DNA of 64,000 nucleotides. Origin: Ailanthus altissimus (taxonomy: Eukaryota > Streptophyta > Magnoliopsida > Sapindales > Simaroubaceae). Made by a program: the position numbers and the translations under genes. The notes under the pieces are model-generated. The model was given only the letters and a program-made list of their open reading frames with translations, was not told the origin of the DNA and made no database searches. Shown here piece after piece: positions 25,431-39,620 of this stretch; the stretch's first letter is position 1, and every line of letters starts with the position of its first letter. Location: NCBI GenBank assembly GCA_946807835.1, contig OX327706.1:23363001-23427000 (forward strand), written 5' to 3'.

Positions 25431-28400
25431 CTAGTAGAGGTGTCCCCGGCACTTTGAAGTTCCACAATGGCATGGATACCCTTCTCCAGGCAGTAGTTCA
25501 TAGCGATAGTCGTAAGTCAGTTCTTCACCCAAAGCTATCTGCTCACAATATGGAATGACTTAATTTAGAAAGCAAGTACTTTGGACCATTAACTTCCTTT
25601 TACAGTTTGACACTACATGCCATTTCTAAGGAGAAAAAAATGGCAACAGAATCACATTCCAACAGGAAAAGATGAAATTCCTAAAATATCGTTGCCCATA
25701 CCAGGCAAACAGTCTAAAAGCTGCAAATTTGTATGTCAGACCCAAAAGTTATCACACAATGAGTCCCGTGACACTGGCCTTCACCATAACAGTATCCATC
25801 ATGAAGCACCATATAGCTATGGGGAACATATCTGAACCTCTATGTTCTAGCATCACAGGTGACAAATTAATATTATAGAAGCTGGGGGGGGGGGGTTGCG
25901 GGTGGGGGTGGGTGTGGAAGGGGGAATACTTACATCTCGGCTTGCATAGAGACCAATGTGAGTGCGCTGATAATCCATGCTTTCCACAAGAACTTGATGA
26001 TTTACAAGATTTGGCAAGCAGCTACCAACAAAAATCAGCAAATCAACAGGAGTGAAGCAAAGAAAACAACAACAGCAGTTAAGTCATCAAAGCCTCAATT
26101 TGATCACTTAGTTGTAAAATCCCTTTTGATATTCACTCCGTCTAGTGTCATATCTTCCCCTGAATTGTAGGCTAAACACATCGTTCCTCACATTTGAGGA
26201 TAAAGGAAAGCACTTTGAGAAATGCTTTTAACAATAGACCATCACTTTTTGAAAACTTTGTTCAACCAAACATTGATTTCACACACGATCTAATTGCTAA
26301 CAATTTCAAAAGCTATGGAACATAACTACTTCAGTGAATAATTCAGCTCTCAATTTGACGGAAACTGTCCATAATTCTACAAGAACGTAACAACCTCCAT
26401 AACCCACCCCCTCCCACATTATTGTTATATGGCTTCAGTTAAAATTATTAAAGGGGCAGGAACAAGTAATATAATAGATTACAGAAGTTATCCATCGGAC
26501 TATCATTGGTGCGTAAAACTAACTTGTGCCTATGACTTCTCATTGTAACTATTCAAGAAAACGTAAAATTATGTGACCTCCTTATCCTTTATGTTTTCTC
26601 AATAGATATAAGTTCATAATATTATCCTCTCAAACCATGGGCATGAAATTATGCCTTTTCTAAATTAAGACAAAAAAAATAGTCTGAGACATTCTACCCT
26701 TATGATCAAGTTTTAATGCCAAGTTCAGATTGTACAAATACCTAAGGTAGATTGTAAAAAAACATATTTCGGGTGGAAAGAAAGAAAGAAAAAATTTAAT
26801 TCCCTCACCTGTGATTGATAAATCGAGAAACATTTCCATACTTGGTGGCATCGATGATGTATCGGCCCTGTCCTTCAATCAATCTGCCCATATCATTGAT
26901 ATGAGCATCAATGTTAAGCATATAACCACAACCTTCTCTGCCATACCTGAGCATCCAATATAGCTACTCTTCATATAACATCAAGAATAACATATAATCA
27001 AAGTAATACTATATTGGTCAAGAAAAGTATACCTGTTGCGCCTCTTGTTCGCCTCCTGCTCATCTAAAACCTCTCCAATGTACTCGCATACAAATGTACC
27101 TCGAAGAATTGCTTCACCTGCCCTAACTGCCCAGCCCTATAAATTAACACACATATGAGTTAACACATAAAGCTTCTAAAAATATAAAAATTGAAAGCAT
27201 TACCTTGTTCTCAGTTTTAACGACTTCTAATTTCACTTGTACTCCATTCTGCAAAACCCTATTTGGACAGGTTCTATTACAGCTGCACTTGTGATTGCAC
27301 TCATAAACAAGATAACCCTCCTGCACATTTTGCAACCCAAGTGTGTAAATGCACATTTTGCACAAACCCAGTCTTCTTTTAGACACAGATTTTGTGCTCA
27401 GCAAGGCAACTCAAAATGAAAGTTAGCAATTCTATAACTTAGTGATCATTTCTTTTTGTGTTTAAATAAAACATATAACTCAGTGATTTCATTCACGGAC
27501 CAAGAAACAAACATAAAATTTTTCTATTAAATATTCCTGACAGCCAAGATATCCAAGCAAAACTAATGCTGGATGCTTGTAAGCTCAATCGTGTCAATGC
27601 TTATGTTCCACTAATGGAACCTACAGGAAAGCGAAAATGGCTTTAAGAACAGCATGCTCGATTTGCAGCTAAATTGAATCTTATAACAGGTTGAAAGAAA
27701 TTTTGCACGATAGAAAAACAAGATCTCTAACAACAAAGAGCACATACTTCCTTTACATGCAAAAAACAATAAACGCTCAGCAACAAGGACAGTGTCATTG
27801 TAGAGTGAAGACAGCGATGACTGATAGTAAAATAAATTGCAGTACCTCAAGAATAATCCTTCCTCTCTGATCATATGGGAACCTGCCACGCATGGGTTTC
27901 CCATCAATGTCTTTTGCATCTTCATAGTCATTATCAAAGAGGTATACATGATCACATGTTTCAGGACAGCAAGCTGAATTCGGGCAGGCACACCCCAATT
28001 GCAAACTCTGCAAGAAGAAAAAACATGGGTGGAAAGTGAAGATGGCATTCCAAGCTTTTTCATTCATTAGTACTGAAAAGAAAAAAGAAAAAGGAAAAAA
28101 ACACACAATAGAACATACATGTCCAGAGAGCTAATATCTTTGTTAAGGCACAAAGGTAATAGTGTTATATTTTGTCTACATAGACAGATAACATGCAAAT
28201 GAAATTGCATTAGATAGGAATGCTAAATAACCCACAAAAAAGGTACCTCGGCATCAAGATCAAGGGATTGATCAAGTAATGGCTTTGTAACATAGGTAAA
28301 ACACTCCCAAGGCATGGAGCATCTAGTATTTTGTCTATCTGAAATATCAGCAGAAACACGAAGAGTGTCCAAAAGACCTTCATCTACTACACAAACAACT

Positions 28401-31400
28401 GGAACTGATTCTCGTCCAGAGCTTAAATCATCACACAAGATAGTGCCCTTCTGTAGGGATCTTTGCCCAAAATGATGCAAATCAACGATACAATGATACT
28501 CATCCACTTCCCACGGACTGTTCACATGATCTGATGAATCTGTAGATTGTTTACTCACAGAAATACTGGGAAGGGGTACCAAGGGAGGCAGCAAGTGTGG
28601 ATCCTTGAAAATCTTGCACCCATTAGGACATATAAAGCCCTCTTGGTGCCATTCCACTTGAATGTTATTCTCACTGCAGAGTTTGGCTGCCTTTAAATAT
28701 ATGTTTTCTGGAAGTAAACCATATCTCTCCTCGAGAGTGGCTTTAAGACTCACCTTGCAACAAGCTAAGCGAGCAAAAGATAAGATCTCAAAGCTATTGG
28801 GCCGAGGTTTTATCTTCTGTATCACTGGAAACAATATTTCTGAAACTGCAGAGCATTGGGGTTCAACCAATGTGCCAAGAGTCACTGCCTCAGTTATATG
28901 AGGCTGCACACTTATTTCTCCCGCGACGACTGACTTCGAAGTCTGGATGCGTTTCTTCATACTTGCAGCACCCCTATTCCTGATCCTATAGGACACTGCA
29001 CCAAGAGCTTTCTTAAATCTAGGACGGCTAAGTCTCCCAGATTTTAATTTATAAGCATAATAACGAATTCCCTTCTTGTGGGGCCGAGAACTGACTAAAT
29101 TTGGTCCCATATGAGCAGCCTGATGGTGGCGACCAAGATCAGGCAGCAGATCAAACTTCAAGCCACAAAACCTGCACATAAACTTTCGAATGGCACCTAA
29201 ATTCTCAGAATGATTTTCAGTGGAAGCTGAATTTCCCAGCTCAAGATTCAATTGAGAATCCTCTAACACTGATGAATTATGTTGTAGAGCGACTTTCGAC
29301 GTTCTAAAATCAACAGCATGAACTGATAGCACATGCAACCATAACTCTTCACTATTCCCAAAATGGCTACCGCAAGGAATACACTGGAGAAGCATGCACT
29401 GCTCAACAAATTGCACATGGTGTCTCTCCTGCACATGGGATTCCAAAACTTTCTTGTTTGTAAATGAGTCCAGGCAAATAGCACAAGCATAACCTCTGAA
29501 CAGCCATTGTGCTTCCTTCTTATGATTGTCCATCCAATGGTTACCCAACTCTTGATCATCAGAAAAAACCTGGGAGCAAATTTTACACTTATTTGACTTT
29601 TCATCTTCACAGCTACCATCAAGTGCCAATGGCATCACAGCTGATTCTTCAACAGCAGAGCAAAAATGTGCATTTTCGTCAGCGCCAAAGCCCCATATTC
29701 TATTGAGTCTCTCTTTTTCATTGTATACCAACTTTATTAAGAATTCACCAACACCAAAAATTTTTGCAGCTTCAGAAAGGGCCCATTGAAGTTGAATTTC
29801 CATAGGAACTGGGTTTCTTAGGGATAAAACACTCTTGAAGAACTTGTAAAATAGTTCACAAGCTAAATGCAAATGCAATTTTTGCTCAAGCGAGCAGCAA
29901 TCCTTCAGAAGATCCATAAATACGTCTTTTGATATTATCCTACTCTTCCCGTTCCTTGCACGCTTCAGCCAGCTTGGAAGGTGTTTATCACAATATAATG
30001 AATGCCGCTTTGGACTTTCATGACATGGATTGCTGCTACTCTGGGAGTACACGCCTATACAATATTGCGGTTCTGTGGCAATATAATCTTTACCAGAATG
30101 CTCAGGCTTCTCAATTAATCTGTTTATTCCTAGGAAGGAATCACTCTCCACGACTGACACTGGATCTACCTGGAGGGGACATATATCTTCTCCCACCAAT
30201 ACTATGTCCCTGCAAGATGTGGTTTCTGAACTAGGAATAGTCTCCTCTTGCTTTCTCTTTAGCGTATTCTCTGGTGAAATCAAAGTCCTTTCAGCATCAT
30301 TTCTTGATCTGTGTTTCTTACAGAATGAAAAGCCAATTAAAGCCCGATGCTTGCATCTAGTGCCAAGAACTGTTGTACCTTCGCACATTGGAGCATCAAC
30401 AGAGGGCGTCCCTTCTGATTTCGCAGCACTTCCCGTAAAACGAGAGGTCAAGTGCACACAGCAGTAAACGTCACCATCATTTGCCCACCTCACACACTGT
30501 CTTCCCTTAGATTCAATAAAAGCTATACACTGTCGGTTCCTATTCCCAAGCTCTACAGATTTCTTAGTGACCAATTGATTCATAGGAGTTAATCTCAAAT
30601 CTTTAGTTTGATTAAGTGGATCTATAGATTCTCCAACCTCTCCATTCACAGGAGTCAATTCAACATCTTTGGTCAGAATGAGATCCGAATTTCCTAATTC
30701 AAGTATGATTCCATCCCATCTATCAGGCACAGTACTCAGTGCATCTGTTTGTGCAGTTTCCTCCCTAAAAACCTCTCCTTTAGAAAGCTCAGATGCACAC
30801 ATAGCAGCATCTCCAGTGTCTCGACTATTAAAATATTCAGTCTCAATTTCAAGAGATGGAGGTTGATTTGAATCATTGTTTTCCAACTGGGAGGCATGTG
30901 ATTCAGCACGGCGGACTTCAAGTTTAGGCCTTTTCCTGCTAACTTGAGGACTCGTGGTCAGAGGACCATCACTGCTCCGTGGTTCAATGTCGCCACCATT
31001 AGAAAGAGGATGGGATGTCGAAAACCATTTCATAACTTCATGCTTCCAAGTTTTCCACTCAGAACCCAGTGTTGGTTGCACTGGTGCATCCCAGAGAGAG
31101 TTAACTTCATTCCACCGAATAGAATCATACAATTCCTGAATCAACAAGAGGATAAAGATATCAGCAAAAGATTTTAGAACATTCAAGTACATTAACTGTC
31201 AACAAATTGCCATGTGTGGCAAGAAAACCAGTTATATTACATACATCACCTATCTCACAAGGGAAAGCAACAGAATCCGCTCCCATTAAATCATAGTATT
31301 ATATCACCAGCTTATCAACTAGTTACAATATTACATCTGCCCATCCTCCAACTCGCAGGAAATTTAGACAACCAAAAGACTGAGAACAAATTTGTTACAT

Positions 31401-33633
31401 ACTATACACCATATTAGAAAGTAAAGTTTGTGATGAAAATTGTACCATATTACGTGCCTCCAAAATATAAGGCCATCAGATTTATTGCCTAAGCACGATC
31501 TATTGACATTTAACATTAATGGCTGGTCAATAGTAGCATATACCTCTTTCAGCAATTCAATAGATTCAGCACTATGGGCATTTTGACATCGCTGTACCCA
31601 AAAGGGAAATGAATGTTGTAACCAGTCAGAATTAATGTATTGCTGCAATATCATCTGTAGAGAAGTAAAGCAGAATTAATTCATGGCTAACCGGTCATAA
31701 TTAATGAAGTGCTGCTATTTAAGACTTTCTTATAAAATCTTTTGAGAAACAAAAATGCAAGAGATCAAAGGAATACAAACTCCATGAAGTAAATGTAAAA
31801 TAAATAAATAAAGCAAGGGCAGAACAACAAATTTATGGTTTTAAGATAATCTAAAAAGAAAAACAACTAAACTACAGAGTTGAATGTACCCCAGCTCAAA
31901 AAAATATTCAGCAGTCAACCCAAAAACACATGCAATCACGCATTATATAGAACAACTGCTCTACATATATGGACATAGGTACTCACAAGGATAGTCAAAA
32001 CAAGACATTTTTCACCACTAAGCTCCACCTAGTGTTGTGCTTGAAAGCAATTGCAATTTAAAATATTCAAGACTTTAAAGTCTGATACTTGGCCAAATAA
32101 TTTCTATTTTACTCCTATTCTAACATTCTACTCCCACACCCTACTCATATGAAAATCAACCCAGCCACAAGGGAATGCAGGATTTGAGTTTTGCAATTGA
32201 AAAACTCTCTAATATCTACTACATGACTTCAAAAGTAATAGCTTTTGTCTACTATAATAATATAATATTACACTAACTATTAATTTTAAATATGATATTC
32301 TAATTTCCCAGTGCTCAAAAGGGTTAGAGATTTACACTTTGAAGCTTTAGGAGCATCCTTCCAAGATCAGAATAACCAACACAGCGTGAAGCCTCCATAG
32401 CAAATTCCTTCCAAACACTCACATTACGGGCAGTCTCTACCAATGCCTAGACAAGTTTGAACAAATCACAAACAATGAAGATAGAAAAGCAACACAAGAA
32501 CGAAGGCAAAAGTTCAAAACAGAGAAAGGAGTGAAAAAGAAGCAACCACCAAATCACAAACCTCGGAATGAAACTGATCAACAATATTCAGCATGCCAAC
32601 AGATAGCTTTTGCATTATATATCGGCGAGCGACAGTCAAATCTTTTACCATTTTTAATCCAACTTTGTGTGTTCTATATGCAATAGGCTGAGGAAACTCA
32701 TTAATTGATCGGACAAGTAGCATATCTGCCCAAGAGTAATTTCTGGTGTGAGGAAAAAATATCACAAAATACTTCTTCCGGTCATGAGTTGGTTTTGCTT
32801 TCAAAGTTGATAATGGCCAGTCAGCCCTAGCACATCTGATTCCTGCCTGCCACTTCCCCCTCCACTATACTTGGAAAAGAACATGAATGTATCAAAATGA
32901 TGACAAATTCACGGAATAATTTCATTTTTTTTAAAGCGTAATAATGAGATTAGCAATGAGACTAATAATAACTAAATATCATCATACAACAGGAAAAAAA
33001 GGCTTGATAGAAACATTATTTACATGGCATCAGGGTGTTGCCATGCATCAAAAGCACCAAATTAAGCCTCAAGAGAACTATGCAGCTGAAGAGACAGAAA
33101 TTGCTAAGGAACCAGTAATGATCAAAGTAAAGGTAATCAACATTAGCAGTTACCTTGACCCATAGTGCAACAGATTCATCACGGTCTAGCCATTTGAGCT
33201 CTGAAAGAGATGATTCCCCCTCCCTATTGTCGCTTGGCAATTCACCTTCAATAGTATCCACAATCAAATTAGAGTTTTCAGAGGCTTGGCAAGATCCTGT
33301 GATATCAATTTGTGCATTTAACTCCTCATCTTCAAAATCATGGGAGCCACAAGATAATCCTTGTCCCTCCACCTGACAATCAAAATAAGAAGCTCCGTTT
33401 TGGTGTCCTTCAGAAGTAGGCAATTCTTTCCCAGTTCTTTCACCTTCACCTCGTTTTTCTGATACAGGCCCTTCAACATTTAACAAGAAGTCCTCCATTT
33501 TACCATTTTCGGTTTGAACTTGATTTTCATGTTGCAGACAAGTAGATTCTCCATCAAAAATAAAATCTGTCCCAGAACTCTGTTTAGCGTCTGGTTCCCC
33601 AACATACGGAACACCAGAACAAAGCACTTCCAT
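25431..33633 (-). CDS. SUVR5: histone-lysine N-methyltransferase SUVR5 (zinc-finger SET protein)
   Basis: Nuclear H3K9 methyltransferase; the Arabidopsis protein is reported to be recruited by its zinc fingers and to work with LDL1 in repression. Eleven coding exons read on the minus strand: 33633-33154, 32864-32562, 32446-32336, 31654-31544, 31135-28247, 28007-27846, 27320-27204, 27136-27033, 26946-26809, 26021-25934, 25538-25431. They join in frame to about 1536 aa, a little longer than the roughly 1380-aa Arabidopsis protein. Features in order: acidic N-terminus, conserved KWQAGIRCARADWP, three C-x9-11-C-x10-C-x2-H modules (538-720), four C2H2 fingers (about 852-873, 886-907, 920-941, 989-1010), pre-SET cysteines (GCACPNSACCPETC), SET (GWAVRAGEAILRG, RFINHSCLPNL, EELTYDYRY) and post-SET CHCGTSKC. 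The NHSC and Tyr motifs for cofactor and catalysis are intact. Start chosen at MEVLCSGVPYVG; an upstream in-frame ATG exists in the leader exon. Confidence 0.95.
25861..25920 (+). repeat. G-run in the last SUVR5 intron
   Basis: A 12-base G run (about 25884-25895) followed by several further G triplets on the plus strand. This is a G-quadruplex-capable tract on the transcribed template strand of SUVR5. The transcript itself is C-rich here. Confidence 0.8.
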
Positions 33634-36480
33634 GATTTGCACTAAACTAGAATGGTTTATAATGTGTGCACAATCTTTGACCATGAGCAAAGTCAACTCC
33701 CTGTTCAAATAAAGTTGAACCCCTTGGTAGAGTCAGACAAATAATATGCAGAATGCATGCATTGTTTAAGGTGTACAACAAGATATTAGAAAAGCCTGCA
33801 CTGAATATATAACATTAAAGAAATATATCATCTGAATAGCCTTAAGAAGACAGGTGAAAGTGTAATGTATATTTGTGTGTGCAAGTACAAGCACATGCCT
33901 ACATGTATTTGATGTTCTTTCTGCAAATTAAACCGAAAATATCTTTGATCAGAATACCAAAATCCATTGACAACTTATGGCTCAGCAGATGCCTGAAGCA
34001 TAATGAACTTTCTTATCCCAACTCAGCTAAGTGTGGGACAGAGATTTTAGGAAATTGATCAAGGAAGAATAAGCCGAGACAGACTATCACTCAGCACCCC
34101 ATATTTAAGGTTTTTGGCACATGGAAGAGCTAAAATCATGATTCTTCCCTAGAACTTATGTGCCCAATATTTTTGTTCCTATAAGCACTATATATGCATG
34201 GAGTTTTAACTTTAAATTAATAATGACAATTGTAAGTGAAAACATGTCAAACACCACGTAGAAGCTTAATTATTATCAGGAGTGGTACATAAGGTGAAGA
34301 AAATCATCTGAACCAAAAAAATAATTAAAAAAAAATCCATTGTTGTTATTATTAGCAAGTAGAAACACAGTTACTGTTAGCAGGGATTGTAGATGAAGAA
34401 ACTAATCCAAACACAATGCTATGGTAATTAATTAGAACAAGGAAAGAGGGAGGAACTGAGAGTCGACAAATTGATTACATTTTTTTTTTTTTTGGTTAAG
34501 GAAAAAAAGGCAATGTCATAGGCTGAAGAGCTGAGGAAGGGGGAATAAGTTTTGCAAAGAAAAAAGGCATAGTTATAATATAACATTCCAATTGAATGAA
34601 CAGTTTTTAATGTGAACATTTGAGATAGCATATGGAGACAAAGAAATCAAGTCACTTAACTATTGGTTACACTGAACATAAGTCCAAAGTGCAAGTTTTT
34701 GCACTTGAGATCTTTTATCATCATGTATATGAAAGCATCACACCTGGTGTCAATTCAGTTCTTGCATAGTCTATGAGGTAAGTGCATCCATAAATGTGCA
34801 ATTTAAGAAAAAATCTAAATAGTTTTTTGAAATGTATAAAAAGAATTATATACATGACTATCACTATTTAAGTTTATCTTGGATAGAACCTGTGTACTAT
34901 TGTGTCTCCTTGAAAATTTTGTTTAAATTTAGTATTACTCTCCAAAGAATAAGGTTAGTGAAATACATGCTCTATTCATGAGTAAATAATGCAAGTAATA
35001 TGTTACCACATCCATCACACAAATTATCAAGTAAATATAGGCATTGGTAACATTATATGTATAGTTCTTATTTTACAAACTTATAAAGTAATTTAGACTA
35101 ATTCTCATTAAGAATATCTACATTCACTTTTCTTTGGAAAGAAAGAGAGAGAGAGAGAGAGAGAAAAATAAAGACATTCTGCAAATTTAGTGGGCTGCTA
35201 CAATTTTTCACTGATAACAGAAATTCTAATTAATCATAGTTCCAAAGTATTTTGATATTTTAACTCCAGAGCTAGGCACAAGCCACAATTGTTTTATTCT
35301 AATATAGGTAAACATATATACATTTTGAACAAGAATTTAAAATAACATATTCCACACTATCGTGAAACATCTCAAGTTTTTAATTTATCAATTTCACAAT
35401 GTAATCCTAAAATTTTAGCAAAAACTAAGATAATTTTTTTAACAAGGTAGGAAAATGTTATGCTCACTTATTTCTCATGCTTATATGTAAGTACATGAAT
35501 TTATGGCTTAAATTTTTTTTTTAAAAAAAAAATGCAGCTACTCAAATCAAATTAATTGTAGCAAAATTTCATACAATTACAGATAATGCTTCAGCTAAAT
35601 TTCACGGGATACAACATAAACATAAAAATTAATTAAGCTTAATTTGTATTCTAGGGCTAAACCCAAGCTGCTAAGGATCAAAACTGAACCTATTTGATTA
35701 TCAAATCGACAAGCAATCTCACTGTGTATATGGTGAAAAAATCATCTTCTATAAAAAATTGGTAAATAAGAGCCTTTTCACACTAAAAACAAACCCGCAG
35801 TGTAATAGTGCTAGCGTGACAAGGGGTTCATCATCGGGCAAAACTACTTGTATAACAGAATTTATTAATCATCAACCAAAAACCTAAAAACCCAGATAAC
35901 AAGAACACATAATTGTTCTGGGATTATTAGCTAAATGTCCCTAACACTTAAGAACCCAGATGCAGAATTGCTTTATAAAGCTACACTATCACCTTAAATT
36001 GGTACAATAATACGAATAAGCCATGACAGATTCATAATACCCAGAAGAGGTAACCCGATCATGAACATGTGCAACATGCACCTAAACCTAAGAGGGGTGG
36101 GTCCAAAATCCAAGATCAACAAAATCCAATTATGTACCATAAAATTAAAATTCCAGATCGAGGTTTCGTTTTGTCTTTCAATTAAGGGCTCACAATAATG
36201 TTAACAATGATGATGAAGATTTTAGGGCAGCAAGAGAAAGCTAGGTCACAAAATTGACTGCAAAAAGAATGTGACATACATACCATATTAACACGTCCAA
36301 GGGAAATAAATAATAATAATGATGAGAACATTAAATACTAAGATTAGGAGGAGAGGTCTGGGAGTGGTAATGTAATGTACCTTCAAAGAGAGATGGGGAG
36401 ATCACACTTTATCCATAGTTGTTTTTGTTGTGGTGTTGTTTTGGTTATGGTTAAGAGGGCAGGGCAAGGCAATAGTGAAT
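33634..36480 (-). other. 5' leader of SUVR5 with a 2.7-kb intron
   Basis: A leader exon 33700-33634 is preceded by the acceptor TTTGAACAG at 33701. A matching donor (CTTTGAAG then GTACAT) lies at 36381/36380, so leader exon 1 would run from an unknown start near 36.5 kb down to 36381. The 2680-bp intron between holds a GA microsatellite (about 35143-35164) and poly-T tracts but no recognisable gene. Confidence 0.5.
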
Positions 36481-37562
36481 TATGTTTATGTTAGGTTTTT
36501 TTTTTTTTCTTTATTTGTGGTTTTTTTTTTTTGAGAATAGTTATCGTATCTAAATGACTATCGAGTTTCGTGGGATGGGGGCATATGGGGGTATTGAGGT
36601 TGTGCCGTGGCCAAAATGGAAAGAAATTGTATATATGTGGGCACTTAAATTGAGTGATGAATTTGAAACGAATGCGTAGCATGTAGATGTGGGGTACGAT
36701 ACAAAGACGAGGAGATCTAATATACGAGTAAATGGGGAGCGTAAGCGTTAGTGACCAACTGGCTGACTGGGCTAGGTTTTAGCTTTTAGGTTAGTATGAG
36801 TATCTGTATCTGATCTTAGAGAAATGGTGGCTGGGGCTGTTTTTGGCCTGTGGGTTAGGTCGAAAAAGTGAGCTACTTTCTGTTGGGTAACTGGTTTTGA
36901 TCTTTTATTCATATAATACCAGATGGGAATTGGACGGGATTTGGAACATGGGATTCAAAGTTCGGGATCACATATTTTGACAATTTTGGGAGTCTCGAAG
37001 AATGTAAAATTATTTTAAAAAGGAGAGTTGAAATTGAAAGAAGGTGGGTGGGGAATTTTGAATTTTTACCTCAGACATTAGATAAGAGTAGACATCGAGT
37101 TGCGGGTTTCTTTTAGAAAGATGGAGATGCCAATTGGGTCATGGTCAGGGTCAGGGTCACTGCATAAGTCGTAGTATTAACAGACTTAAAGAGTTACAGA
37201 GCGGTAGTAGTATATAGATAGACGACGACGTCGCCGGTCGCCTCAGTACTTTTACTGGCTCCTTTCAAACAGAGTTTAGTTTATAAGTACATCCAAACAT
37301 ATATCATAAGCAGGCAGAGGCGGGGGCAGGTTTAAAATTCAACTGTTTCGGATTATCGTTAGAATTTAGTAGGTGGACTCACTTCTACCTTTTAACCATT
37401 CACACCCCCACACCCCCCTTACTTTTGATAAAATCATGAAACAATCAAACAAATTAAATTTTTGTACAAAATTTTATGTAGCATCTGCCCTATTGATGAT
37501 GGATCTTCAATATTATTATTAACTTTTTTTTATTTTAAAAAAAGAATTTCAACAAATTTTAA
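36481..37562. other. promoter region of SUVR5 and spacer
   Basis: Upstream of the proposed SUVR5 leader. It holds two long T tracts (36496-36508, 36521-36532) and a short GGTCAGG-type minisatellite near 37135-37160. No TATA box is convincing. Confidence 0.35.
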
Positions 37563-37673
37563 ATAAGTGCATGATAAAAATTATTCATTTCGTCAATTAA
37601 AAATAAAAATAATAAGAGATTTTTTATTTTTATTTTTAATTGAAGAAATGAATAATTTTTATCATGCACTTAT
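37563..37673. repeat. near-perfect 50-bp inverted repeat (hairpin)
   Basis: Arm 37563-37612 and arm 37624-37673 are reverse complements with one mismatch, separated by an 11-nt loop. Ends are ATAAGTGCATGATAAAAATT and its complement. It could be a tiny foldback MITE, a recent inverted duplication or a small-RNA precursor. Confidence 0.9.
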
Positions 37674-38779
37674 AAGATTTTTTTTTGTTAAAATGCATAG
37701 TATTATTATTATTTTTTCATATGTTTCTTTTCCAAATAGTGTGTGTTACTGGTAAATTCAATTATTTTGAAAGCGAAGTTGATGTGAAGTGGAAGTTGGA
37801 AAAGTCGTATTCAATGTTGACGACAATTAAGTAAATTATATTAAATAATAACAATTTGTGCGAGTTTGTTAATTTTTTAATTTTTTCGTGACAATCGGTC
37901 CAATTTGTTATAAGGCAAACCCAAACTTTAGCCCAAGTTCTCAAGTTGGGTCAACTAATTGCCCATAGTATATTTATTCTCCAAAGAGCTACTAAGCCCC
38001 CATTCCTTCTGTTATAGGCCCCCGTTTCTATCTTATAGGATGGTAAAAATGTGATATTGAAATTTATACTCAACAATGCATTATTTGTTTAACCATTTTT
38101 CTAGAAAGGCATTATTTTTCAAAATCAATTCGAAACTATGAAAAATAAAAAATTATTATTGACTCATTCCAACAAAAACACTATTGTACATAATGAAAAA
38201 TCTATATACTATAAATTTTGATTTTTATAAAATAGCTTTCGTACAAAATAAAAGACACTACAATAATTGTTTATGAAGTAAGGAATATTATATAGTAATT
38301 CATAAAATGATTCAATTTTGAATACATTTATTTTTTCAAAAAAAATTATATTTATCTATCACAAAAAAAACTCATACTTTTCTAATATTGAGTGCTAACC
38401 TTGTCATATGTCACTTTATTTATGAAATAGAAAATGGCTTGGGTAAGAACTTATTAAGATAAGGTGATGAAATTTTATTAAGGAGATGGTTTGGATTTTA
38501 TTAAAAGAGGAGGAAGAGGTACTCTTTAGTAGCAAGGGAAGAGGCCAATAGAAATAATAGACCATTGCTTAAGAGGAATGTAGGTAGTAGGAGAATTGTA
38601 TTCTAAAATAAAAATAAGCTTAAATGAAGAAGGAGCTAAAAAATTGTTTTAAGAATTTAAGATGACAAAATATTAAGTACTAAAATTATAGCAAAATGAG
38701 TTATTATTCAAGGGACTATAGATTGGAAAGAAAATCTATTAAAGATAATTCAATGATAATAAACAATCATTAAGAATAT

Positions 38780-39551
38780 TGGAGATTTTGTGATTTAATA
38801 ATTTTATTTTGATAAGATTTGAGAAAAATATTAAAGAGGGGAGTCACAAGAAGTTTAGAATATGTTGGACAAGCATAAGAAAGTTTAGAACATATGAGAC
38901 ACGAAAGAAGAAGTAAAACGGAACTCGATAACTCGAAGGAAGCAAGAAGAGCGTAGAGTTGGTAACAGGGCTGAGCGCAGTGGTGCTAAACCCAACATGC
39001 TCGGCGCCGTAACACCAGAGCAGGTAGAGTCAGTTTTTAATAGGATTTATGAGTTTTGAGAAGTTTTGAACTTCCAAAATAAGTGAACTCTTACTCTAAT
39101 AAAGATTAGGATTAGTAGGCACGATATAACCCTAATATAAGCCCTTTAATTGATATTACGCATTAAGAGAAACTCTAAGAGAGGGAAGAACTAGGTTGAC
39201 ACTAAATACTTATGTGTACTAAGGGGGAACCATTGTTTGTATATTCGTTGTTCATGAGAGAGTAAGGGTACACTAAACATTATATCCTTTTGAGGGTTCT
39301 TCATTAGGTTTTTCATAGGGTTTTTCTTGTAAATTCTATAGGGAGTTAATAAGAGAGGCTAAGATCTTTAGATCCACCGTGGATGTAGGCAATTGGCCGA
39401 ATCACGTAAGTGATTTGTTGTACTCTTTATTATCTACTTTGAGTTCTTACTATTTTGCTTGGTATCCAGGTTATTTCCCTGCGCAAAAAGGTTATGGTTC
39501 AAGGTTGAACTTGGTTAAAGTTCTTCGTTTTAACTTAATCTCACAGGGAGA
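38780..39551 (+). repeat. 5' LTR of decayed copia element B
   Basis: About 772 bp beginning TGGAGATTTTG. It is similar along its length to 41006-41845 (shared CTTCCAAAATAAGTGAACTC, GGGAGTTAATAAGAGAGGCT). A primer-binding site TGGTATCAGAG follows at 39573-39583. The exact right end is uncertain by 10-20 bases. Confidence 0.8.
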
Positions 39552-39620
39552 ATGGTAATTCGTCCAATAAATTGGTATCAGAGTTAAGGTTCGATAATAC
39601 ACATCAAAGATATTTAAACT

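Noticed and set aside
25176..26170. Several plus-strand frames
   Set aside because: They overlap the SUVR5 3' UTR, last exons and introns on the other strand and have no recognisable domains.
27611..28063. 150-aa minus-strand frame as a separate protein
   Set aside because: It is an out-of-frame reading over the pre-SET exon 28007-27846 of SUVR5.
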